Below, piece after piece: positions 8,365 to 15,078 of a DNA stretch of 64,000 nt (position 1 is its first letter; each line of letters begins with the position of its first letter). The translations under genes and the position numbers were made by a program. This stretch comes from Planctomycetota bacterium (GTDB lineage Bacteria; Planctomycetota; Brocadiia; SM23-32; JAKLEA01). The notes below the pieces were generated by a model. The model saw only the letters and a program-made list of their open reading frames with translations. It did not search any database and was not told where the DNA came from. The stretch lies in the NCBI GenBank assembly GCA_022711755.1, contig JAKLEA010000004.1, positions 62,001 through 126,000 of the forward strand, written 5' to 3'.

Positions 8365-9093
8365 TCATCGTCTGAGGTCTTCCACCTGCTGTGTCGTCCA
8401 CCTGTGGGTCTGCCAGTAGCGGTAGAGGAAGCCGCGGTCCCAGCGTCCGTTGCGGACTTCGTCAATGTAGCGCTGGCCGGGCATGAGGGGGATGAAGTTC
8501 ATGCGGCAGCCCCAATCCTGCCGGAAGACGTGGTCCTCGTCCACGGAGCCGGTCGGCTCGTCGTAAAGGAGGAACTTCTTTTCGCCGTACATGGCGTCGG
8601 AGAATTTTTCATAGAATTTGGCGGTGGTGAATCCGGCGTCCCAGACGAGCTGGTTGTGGTTGATCACGCCGAGGCCGGACGGGAAGTATTTCGCGGCGGG
8701 GACCAGGGACCAGGCGATCACGAGGCCGCCGGCCATCAACGCCCCGGCCATGCCGCCCAGTACCGGGCCGAGGACCTTGTCCGCCATGCCCAGGAGGTCG
8801 GCGTCCGGTGGGAGGAAGCGGATTTCAAGCTCGTGAAGGGCGACGTAAATCCAGATGCCGAGGGTGAGGAAGAAGGCGGGGGCGAGCAGGTCCCGCCAGG
8901 GGGGGGACGCGAGGGCGGAGACGCTTTCCGCCGCGAAGTCGGCGAGTGGCCAGGAGAAGGTCATAGCCGACGTGACCGCGATCATGACCTTCATCAGGTG
9001 GAGTGTGGTGACGTAGGCGGTTTTTTTGTAACCGCGATAGATTTCGCGGATGACCAGTCCGAGTATCAGCGCGTTGGCGGCCAGGGTCGCCAT
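8365..9093 (-). CDS. CvpA-like membrane protein
   Basis: A 242-residue protein. About four hydrophobic segments lie within the first 150 residues (LAANALILGLVI, a second near 35-50, a third near 75-95, a fourth GGMAGALMAGGLVIAW near 115-135). The rest is soluble and ends in basic and aromatic residues. The helix layout and the glycine-rich G-x3-G-x3-G segment resemble colicin V production (CvpA) family proteins, but similarity is weak outside the membrane part. The ATG at 9093 has GGGAG about ten bases upstream, and the 14 residues added by the longer frame look unrelated. It lies downstream of the GspE-like gene, separated by palindromic repeats. Function is uncertain. Confidence 0.65.
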   Translation of the reverse strand: MATLAANALILGLVIREIYRGYKKTAYVTTLHLMKVMIAVTSAMTFSWPLADFAAESVSALASPPWRDLLAPAFFLTLGIWIYVALHELEIRFLPPDADLLGMADKVLGPVLGGMAGALMAGGLVIAWSLVPAAKYFPSGLGVINHNQLVWDAGFTTAKFYEKFSDAMYGEKKFLLYDEPTGSVDEDHVFRQDWGCRMNFIPLMPGQRYIDEVRNGRWDRGFLYRYWQTHRWTTQQVEDLRR

Positions 9094-9122
9094 GTCACGT
9101 ATCTCCCAAAAGCGGACAACAT

Positions 9123-9142
9123 GGGCGCGTCGCAACGCGCCC
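9123..9142. repeat. GC-rich hairpin repeat, copy 1
   Basis: GGGCGCGT-CGCA-ACGCGCCC forms an 8-bp stem and is followed by CCTACTT. The same palindrome plus the CTACTT tail recurs at 9259-9288, so this is a dispersed hairpin element and not a single terminator. Confidence 0.7.
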
Positions 9143-9205
9143 CTACTTATGACGGCATGGGCGCGTCTGTTGCGGCGCGGACGTCCCGGATAGAAGAAAA
9201 CCGGG

Positions 9206-9229
9206 CAGGCGAGACGCCTGCGCTACAAC
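9206..9229. repeat. GGCAGGCGAGACGCCTGC-type repeat
   Basis: Between the two GC-rich palindromes lies GCAGGCGAGACGCCTGCGC, an inverted repeat (GCAGGCG / CGCCTGC) with a very short loop. Together the three elements form a repeat cluster in the gap between the gspE-like and cvpA-like genes. Confidence 0.55.
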
Positions 9230-9258
9230 TCGAACCTGTCAGTGACCCATTCCCGAAG

Positions 9259-9282
9259 GGGGGCGCGTTGCAACGCGCCCCC
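9259..9282. repeat. GC-rich perfect palindrome, copy 2
   Basis: Twelve bases either side of 9270/9271 are exactly complementary (GGGGGCGCGTTG / CAACGCGCCCCC). The last base overlaps the TAG stop (9282-9284) of the gspE-like gene, so it may also act as its 3' hairpin. Confidence 0.75.
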
Positions 9283-11165
9283 TACTTGGTAACTCTCTGG
9301 ACCTCTCGCAGGGAGGTTGTTCCGTCAACGACCTTCATTATGCCGCACTGCCGCAGCGTGCGAAAACCAGTTCTTTCTATCGCCTGCTTCAGGTCGGTCA
9401 GCGACGGTTTGCTGACGAGCAGGTCGCGGATTTCTTCCGTGACGACGAGGATTTCATAAATCCCGACGCGTCCCCTGAAGCCGATGCCGGCGCATTGCGC
9501 GCATCCCTTGGAGCTGTACCAGGATGTCGCCTGCGCGGGGGGGATTTTCAACTGCTCGACAAGCTCGGGAGGCGGCTGGTAAGGCTCCCGGCAGGCCGGG
9601 CACAGGACGCGCACGAGACGCTGCGCCAGAACCGCCGTGAGGCCGGACTGGAGGAGGCTCGTTTCAACGCCGAGGTCCAGGAGCCTGTAGATGGTCGTCA
9701 CGGCGTCGTTGGCGTGGACGGTGGAGAGCACGAGGTGGCCGGTGTTGGCGGCTTGGAGGGCTATCTGCGCCGTTTCGGCGTCGCGGATTTCGCCGACCAT
9801 GATGACGTCCGGGGCCTGGCGCAGGATCGCCCTGAGGCTGCTGGCGAAGGTGACGCCGGCGGCGGTGTTTATGGGCGTCTGCGTAATGTTGGGGAGCTGG
9901 TATTCGACCGGGTCTTCGATGGTGATGACTTTGCGGGTGTTGGAGTCCACCTCGCTGAGGCCGGCGTAGAGGGTTGTGGTTTTGCCGGAGCCTGTGGGGC
10001 CGCTGACCAGCAGCATGCCGTTCGGGCGGTCAATGATGTCCCGCAGCCGAGAAAGCGACGTGGGATCGAAGCCCAGGCCCTCTATGCCGTGGCGGAAGAC
10101 GCCGCCCTCGGGGTCGAGCAGGCGCAGGCTCATTGTTTCGCCGTGGACGCTCACGCTGGTGGCCGCGCGGATTTCGATGCGATTGTCCGGCATGATGGCC
10201 GAGAGGGATCCGTCCTGGCTGCGGCGGCGCTCCGCTATGTCCATGTCGCTGAGGACCTTGAGGCAGTTGATGATCTGCCTGCCGGTTTCGATGGGGTACG
10301 GGGGGACGGCGTGGAGCATGCCGTCAATGCGGTAGCGGATGCGCAGCTCCATGCCCTTCGGCTCGAAGTGAATGTCCGTGACGCGGGTATTGATGGCGTT
10401 TTCGATGATTTCCGAGCTGGCGTAGAGCGCTTCAGAAAAGGACTCGCGCCGGTCGGCGATGGCGTTGATGGACGTGCCGTCCTTTCGCACGAGGGTGACG
10501 ACAAGCTCCTTTCGCGCCTGGGCTGGGGGGCCGCCAAGACCGAGTTTGGAGGCGAACTTCAGATTTCCCAGCCTGCCCTTCACCCAGTTTTCGATGCTCT
10601 CCTGGGTGAGGATTCTCTGCGCGACGGGCACGCGGCGATTGCGATCCTGAACGTAAAGAAGCCCGACCCCGACGGCGGTGGGGATGATGAGGAGGATGAA
10701 GGGCGCCCAGACCAGGGACGTTAGCATGATCCCGCCGAAGCCGAGCGTCGCGACGCCGGTGCTCCAGAGCTTCGCGTTTGCGCCGACCATTTCGGCGTCG
10801 TCGTTGAGCCACGTCCAGAGCAATATCCAACCCAGGATTCCGAGCAGGAAAAGGGCATACCAGAAAAGGTTGACGTGCAGGGCATACTTGCCGACGGTTT
10901 TTTTCTGGTCGGTATAGGGTATGAAGGCCGTATGCGGCGGACGGGTCAGGCTTGGGGGGACAAAGGTGTCAACAACCTCTTCCTTCGGTTTGGACGATTT
11001 CTCCAGGGCGATTTTTTTGGCTTTTGACCAGGGATCGTCCGGGGCGGTAGTTTCTTTTGAATCCTGGCAGACTACGTCGCCCGCCAAAACGGCGATGGCC
11101 AATGCCGCCAGGATCAGGAAGGCTGTTTTAAGTGTCGCTTTTCCCTCACCCATGTCAATGCGCAC
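9282..11165 (-). CDS. GspE/PilB-type secretion ATPase with N-terminal membrane segments
   Basis: A 627-residue protein. The C-terminal 430 residues are a typical type II secretion/type IV pilus assembly ATPase: N2-like domain, Walker A GPTGSGKTTTLY near residue 390, Asp-box TIEDPVEYQ, Walker B VGEIRD, His box, and the CPAC...CAQC metal-binding loop seen in GspE. The N-terminus is unusual: a signal-like segment (AFLILAALAIAVLAGD, residues 14-30), then a proline-rich stretch and two or three hydrophobic helices (about residues 95-165) instead of the usual soluble N1 domain. If expressed as drawn it would be membrane-bound. No other secretion or pilus gene is nearby. The start is uncertain: the frame opens at a GTG (11165) with an ATG at 11153, neither with a clear Shine-Dalgarno sequence. 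Confidence 0.85.
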   Translation of the reverse strand: MRIDMGEGKATLKTAFLILAALAIAVLAGDVVCQDSKETTAPDDPWSKAKKIALEKSSKPKEEVVDTFVPPSLTRPPHTAFIPYTDQKKTVGKYALHVNLFWYALFLLGILGWILLWTWLNDDAEMVGANAKLWSTGVATLGFGGIMLTSLVWAPFILLIIPTAVGVGLLYVQDRNRRVPVAQRILTQESIENWVKGRLGNLKFASKLGLGGPPAQARKELVVTLVRKDGTSINAIADRRESFSEALYASSEIIENAINTRVTDIHFEPKGMELRIRYRIDGMLHAVPPYPIETGRQIINCLKVLSDMDIAERRRSQDGSLSAIMPDNRIEIRAATSVSVHGETMSLRLLDPEGGVFRHGIEGLGFDPTSLSRLRDIIDRPNGMLLVSGPTGSGKTTTLYAGLSEVDSNTRKVITIEDPVEYQLPNITQTPINTAAGVTFASSLRAILRQAPDVIMVGEIRDAETAQIALQAANTGHLVLSTVHANDAVTTIYRLLDLGVETSLLQSGLTAVLAQRLVRVLCPACREPYQPPPELVEQLKIPPAQATSWYSSKGCAQCAGIGFRGRVGIYEILVVTEEIRDLLVSKPSLTDLKQAIERTGFRTLRQCGIMKVVDGTTSLREVQRVTK

Positions 11166-11400
11166 CCGCGTTACTGCCGCTCGCTAAACGCCGCTCATGC
11201 CCGATGATTCATTTTCTATCACAAGTCAGCATGTTTTGAAAACACAAATCCAACCTGAGACGCCGGGGGGAGATGGCAGTACATAATCATTAAACGAGAT
11301 TTCATGCGGAACGACGGACCATTCAGCATTAATCTCGACCAGCGCTTCCAATGTCCCCGACGAGGCGGACGATCCCCAAATCACTCAACTCGCGGATCAA
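11166..11400. other. Intergenic region, 235 bp
   Basis: This lies between the deacetylase gene and the gspE-like gene, both on the minus strand. The leader of the gspE-like gene must lie here. A short symmetric sequence, TGTTTTGAAAACA, is at 11230-11242. No gene or clear promoter was recognised. Confidence 0.4.
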
Positions 11401-12276
11401 TCAGTAGTCCGAAGGCCTGCCGAAGAAATGGACCCTCCCCATCAAGGTGTCCTGCGGCGGGGAGGAGAAGTCAAAGTAGCATTCCAGGTCGCGCATTGCG
11501 ACAACCATATAGCCCTCGACCTTCAGGTAATCGAGGAACTCCTCAAAGCGTTCTCGAGGAGTTGAACAGAAAGGATGAGCGCCGTCCGGCGTTCCATGGA
11601 ATTGAAGCACGACAGCGCGCCCGCTCTCGGCGGGGGCGACAACCTTGCGGAAGCCATCCAGCGTCCAATCCGGCGTCGCAAGTCCGGTGGTGGGTATAAG
11701 CATCGGATTGTGACACGCCGGATTATATTGCGGCCCCATGCCGGGGACGGGCGCATCGCGCGGAGCATCAGGCATCGGACCGCGTCGGCCAAAGCGATAC
11801 CCGAGTTTCATAAGCCGCCCCGCCGCCGCCGGGCCGAAGTGATTGCCCGGCCAACTGAAGCTTGCCGGCTTAGGCACGCCAACACTTTCCAGCTTCGCTT
11901 CAAGCTCCAGAATCTCCCTGTCCAGTTTTTCAATAGGCTTCGGATCGTGCATGGCCGCATGATGCATCGTGTGATTTCCCACCTCGAAACCCATCTGATG
12001 CAGCCGGGCAATTTCCTCCCAGCCGAGGAAATTGGCGCGGTCGTCCATCCATGCTGCGGTAACAAAGAAAGTGGCGCCGAATCCCCGCTCCTTCAGAAGG
12101 GGGGCCGCAATTTCAAGATGCGAGCGGGTTGAGTCATCGAAGGTCATTACTATAAGTCTTGCCGGAACCGGCAGGCGCGTCGGAGCGCGTGTCATCGCAG
12201 GTTGTGTATCCCTGTCAAGGCAACCGCCTGTGAGAATGACGATTGGAAGGAGAATCCGAAGTTTCTGCAAAGCCAT
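11401..12276 (-). CDS. Polysaccharide deacetylase (NodB-type) lipoprotein
   Basis: A 291-residue exported enzyme of the carbohydrate esterase 4 fold, which removes N- or O-acetyl groups from polysaccharides. A signal peptide ends in the lipobox LTGGC (Cys19). NodB motif 1 is TFDD (45-48), supplying the catalytic base and metal-binding Asp. Motif 2 NHTMHH (101-106) supplies the two metal-binding His residues as HxxxH. Later segments include FSWPGNHFG and LQFHGTPDGAH, in the positions of motifs 3 and 5. It lies 102 bp downstream of the secreted propeller-like gene on the same strand and may be co-transcribed. The substrate is not predictable. Confidence 0.88.
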   Translation of the reverse strand: MALQKLRILLPIVILTGGCLDRDTQPAMTRAPTRLPVPARLIVMTFDDSTRSHLEIAAPLLKERGFGATFFVTAAWMDDRANFLGWEEIARLHQMGFEVGNHTMHHAAMHDPKPIEKLDREILELEAKLESVGVPKPASFSWPGNHFGPAAAGRLMKLGYRFGRRGPMPDAPRDAPVPGMGPQYNPACHNPMLIPTTGLATPDWTLDGFRKVVAPAESGRAVVLQFHGTPDGAHPFCSTPRERFEEFLDYLKVEGYMVVAMRDLECYFDFSSPPQDTLMGRVHFFGRPSDY

Positions 12277-12378
12277 CCTTTTCAGCGGTCAGCCGCCGAC
12301 GCGAAACGATTCATCAGTCGTCATGAAGGTCTTCTTTGGGAAACATCACTCATCAATGCCCGCCGGGCAGCAAGCGCC

Positions 12379-13971
12379 TCAATCCCTCGCACAACGCAGG
12401 ATTTTGCCTGCGAGTGGGCCGTAAAGCCCGTTGCCCCACGTAATCTTAGCGGCACGCAGTCCTGCCGACAAATCCAGATCAATCGGTATTGATCCAAGCT
12501 CTGCGCCGTCCTGACGGACGCTCATCCTCCTGTCGGAGATTATGAACTCGAAAACCGTTGGACCATTGATCCAGCGCATCTGGCAGGAAAGATGTCCGGG
12601 CAGCGTCATCCTGTGCACGAGACCATATTGCGCAAGGGTTTCATCGTCTATGAAGTCGTATTCCGGCAGGCGAAGCAGACCGCCCTTGTTGGACGTGCCG
12701 ATGAACATGGAGTCTCCGGCGACGGCGATGCTGGTGGCGCGCTGGCCCCAGTCATTGATCACGTTTTTGGCGTTGTTCGCCGCATTCCACGCCGCGATCT
12801 CGGCCTCGAAGGGATGGCCGACCTTGTCGGTAACAGGCGGGCGGGAGAAGAGGCGCCTTGCGAGGGACCACCTGCCGTCGGCGCGGTCCAGTCGCCAAAG
12901 CTCTCCCCACGGCCAGACGCCCGTATACAGGTCGCCGCGATAAAGCGCAAGTGATTGAGCCTCGCGCGACCAGGCCGCCGCGCCCGGCATGGGCGGGGGC
13001 CAGTTTTCCCGGGGCGTCAGCTTCTCCCCGTCGCATTCGTGGACGCATCCGGAGGGGTAATGGGCGAACAGGAGCCGGTCGTAATAATTCAGCATACTGT
13101 AGACCTGGTAGCTCTTGCCGTCGCACTCGCGGAGCGTATGCCATTCCCGCCCGTCGAAGGCCAGAACGGTCCCCCAGTTGGTCACGGTCAGAACCCTGCC
13201 GTTGATCTGCCCCCATGCCCACGTGGTTTCGTGGAGATTGGTTGTCGGGCGGGCAATAGCCTTTGAGAGGTCAGCCGGAGCGGTCTGACCGGGAGTCCAC
13301 GGCAGGGCGCAGACCCGCGTGAAGCCGCCGTCCTTCGCCTCGCCCGGGCGGTCGTGGAAGAAAAACAGATGTCCGAGCGCGTAATAAACGTGATGGACGT
13401 ATTCCTTCTCCGGCGCGGCAAGGACAATCGCGCCGTCATACTCGATCCGGTTGTTTCTGAATGTCAGCAGGCCGTCGCCGAGGCGCATTTGACCGTCGCC
13501 ATTGCGCAGCGGGCTGTCGGCATATTCCGTCGCGACTTCCCAACGCCCGGCTGCGGGGTCCCATGAACGCGCCAGTTGATCCACGCGCTGCCCCAAGGCA
13601 TAGACGCGACCGTTGATGTCGCCAATATAGACGCCGGGGTCCTGGCTGAATCTTGGCAGGCTTTCGATCTGCGGGCTGGCGGAGTCTTTCGCGGGCCGCG
13701 CAAAGAACTGCAGCCCCCGTCGGTCGTTTCGGCAGGTTGTATTGTAAAGCCCCTGAAAACCGGCTCCGGCCACGGCGCGATCCTGCGCGTCAACGGCCTC
13801 GAAGAGCGCGCCGAAGTTCTGGCCCTGATCCTGACCGAAGTCCACGACAACGGTCACCTTGCAATGCGAAACAGGCTCGGGACGATCTTGTCCGCACAGC
13901 GGCGATACAATGCTCATTAGAGTTGCCCCCCAGGCGAAAAGCGCGATCCAGTTTGTCTGCTCAGAAAGCAT
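12379..13971 (-). CDS. Secreted propeller-like protein of unknown function
   Basis: A 530-residue protein with a signal peptide (cleavage likely after LCGQ, residues 25-28). The mature part is rich in short beta segments with recurring Gly-Asp-(Leu/Asn/Ser) turns: YIGDINGRVYAL, INGRVLTVTNWGTVLAFDG, YRGDLYTGVWPWGELWRL and VAGDSMFIGTSNKGGLLRL. These look like blades of a beta-propeller of Kelch/PQQ type. No catalytic motif was recognised. A Shine-Dalgarno sequence GGAGG lies eight bases before the ATG at 13971. The neighbouring deacetylase and other secreted proteins suggest a role outside the cell, perhaps in glycan handling, but this is inference. Confidence 0.75.
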   Translation of the reverse strand: MLSEQTNWIALFAWGATLMSIVSPLCGQDRPEPVSHCKVTVVVDFGQDQGQNFGALFEAVDAQDRAVAGAGFQGLYNTTCRNDRRGLQFFARPAKDSASPQIESLPRFSQDPGVYIGDINGRVYALGQRVDQLARSWDPAAGRWEVATEYADSPLRNGDGQMRLGDGLLTFRNNRIEYDGAIVLAAPEKEYVHHVYYALGHLFFFHDRPGEAKDGGFTRVCALPWTPGQTAPADLSKAIARPTTNLHETTWAWGQINGRVLTVTNWGTVLAFDGREWHTLRECDGKSYQVYSMLNYYDRLLFAHYPSGCVHECDGEKLTPRENWPPPMPGAAAWSREAQSLALYRGDLYTGVWPWGELWRLDRADGRWSLARRLFSRPPVTDKVGHPFEAEIAAWNAANNAKNVINDWGQRATSIAVAGDSMFIGTSNKGGLLRLPEYDFIDDETLAQYGLVHRMTLPGHLSCQMRWINGPTVFEFIISDRRMSVRQDGAELGSIPIDLDLSAGLRAAKITWGNGLYGPLAGKILRCARD

Positions 13972-14102
13972 TGCCTATCCTCCGCAGTTCTCAGGCGGCC
14001 CTCAGATCAGGCGACCGATGGAGTATGCATCGCATCAGGGGTTTGCGCAAGTGGATGGTCGCCACATCCCTTTAACCGCCACATTGTGTATATTAATGGC
14101 GC

Positions 14103-14618
14103 TCACGTTGTGGGCTTCTCCAACCTGTTGATCAGCTCGGCCAGCATTCTGGCAATCTTTTCGAGATCGCCCTTCATTTTGCCGTGATCTTCATCGTTTA
14201 TCAAATCCCGTCGCCGCGCTTGTTCCAGTAACGAGACGCACCCCTGGACAGATCCCCGCGCAATGTCGAAGAAGTTCCGGCGGTCGGCCTTCGTGAAGCG
14301 TCCGTTGCCGTCGGCGATGTTGGCGGCAATGGAAAGGGAGATGCGTTTGACCTGGTCGGCCAGGAAGAAGGAGTCGTCCTCACGCGTGGCGATACGGCCT
14401 CGTTTGCGCAGGCCTTTCAGATCCCTTTTCACGATCGAAATGTTCTGCTTCAAGTGCATGGCGATGTCCTTCTGGTGTAGTCTGAAGCCCTCATCAACCT
14501 GCTCCAGAATCCACTTCTGCCGTTCGTTAAGCTCAGGCTCACCAGGCTCATTGCCAGGCTCACGAGGCTCACCGGTAGGCTCAAACCGGGCTTGTGCGCC
14601 TCTGGGCCTGTCTTTCAA
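14103..14618 (-). CDS. Winged-helix plus four-helix-bundle (23S IVS-type) protein
   Basis: A 171-residue product in three parts. Residues 13-30 are a low-complexity Glu-Pro-Gly repeat. Residues 31-80 (LNERQKWILEQV ... VKRDLKGLRKRGRI) look like the winged helix found at the C-terminus of RecG-like and Fic-type regulators. Residues 87-160 (FLADQVKRISLSIAANIADG, RNFFDIARGSV) match the four-helix-bundle family known from 23S rRNA intervening sequences. That family is usually about 120 residues and stands alone, so the DNA-binding-like front end is odd. The only start available is a TTG at 14618, with no Shine-Dalgarno sequence and a stop six codons upstream. The gene may be a chimera formed by rearrangement. 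Confidence 0.65.
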   Translation of the reverse strand: MKDRPRGAQARFEPTGEPREPGNEPGEPELNERQKWILEQVDEGFRLHQKDIAMHLKQNISIVKRDLKGLRKRGRIATREDDSFFLADQVKRISLSIAANIADGNGRFTKADRRNFFDIARGSVQGCVSLLEQARRRDLINDEDHGKMKGDLEKIARMLAELINRLEKPTT

Positions 14619-14769
14619 GCCAGTCTTGACCCGTTAGCGCCATGCAGAGAACTCTCATCCTCGCGGCAGACCGGCAACCTGCCGTCTGGACTGCACTGTT
14701 ATGAGACAGGACTAACCCTACCACTGTCTACGGAGTTTCCAGAGACCTCGAACATTCTCTGGATTTCCC

Positions 14770-14801
14770 TTGACATTTCACGGGGGGGGGGGCGGTAATA
14801 T
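14770..14801 (+). promoter_or_regulatory. Promoter with a G11 tract in the spacer
   Basis: A consensus -35 box TTGACA (14770-14775) and a TAATAT -10 box (14796-14801) flank a 20-bp spacer that contains eleven consecutive G residues (14782-14792). Spacing of 20 is longer than the preferred 17; loss of two or three G residues by slippage would bring it to the optimum. This layout matches phase-variable promoters of surface-protein genes in other bacteria. Confidence 0.5.
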
Positions 14802-14998
14802 TCTAATAGGCGGCAGAAGCGTTGCAGGATGCGAAGGCCGCCTGCGGGACGCATCTGCATGGCAGGCACAGCCCGCGGTTTCGCGCATCCTGAATGCTTG
14901 CGCGATATGCGGCGGATTCGCCAACCGTATCGCGCTGCCGTTCAGCTTCTCCAGTCAGACCTTGGGATTGATAAAATCCCGCGCGGGACTGGAACTGT

Positions 14999-15023
14999 TT
15001 TCCATTCGCGGATAGAATGGAAA
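14999..15023 (+). promoter_or_regulatory. Leader hairpin before the giant gene
   Basis: TTTCCATTC-GCGGATA-GAATGGAAA forms a perfect 9-bp stem with a 7-nt loop, 55 bases before the ATG and 41 before the Shine-Dalgarno sequence. There is no T run, so it is not a standard terminator; it could stabilise the mRNA or affect translation. Confidence 0.45.
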
Positions 15024-15078
15024 TAAGGTTGTACTGATGCCGTCCGAAATGTCGCGCCTTCTTCAAGGAGGACGAGAG

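Larger units (their letters stand above)
14619..15078. other. Upstream region and long leader of the giant surface-protein gene
   Basis: This 460-bp region has no gene. It holds a promoter-like sequence with an eleven-G spacer (14770-14801), a leader of roughly 270 nt, a perfect hairpin at 14999-15023 and a strong Shine-Dalgarno sequence at 15065-15071. Confidence 0.6.
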
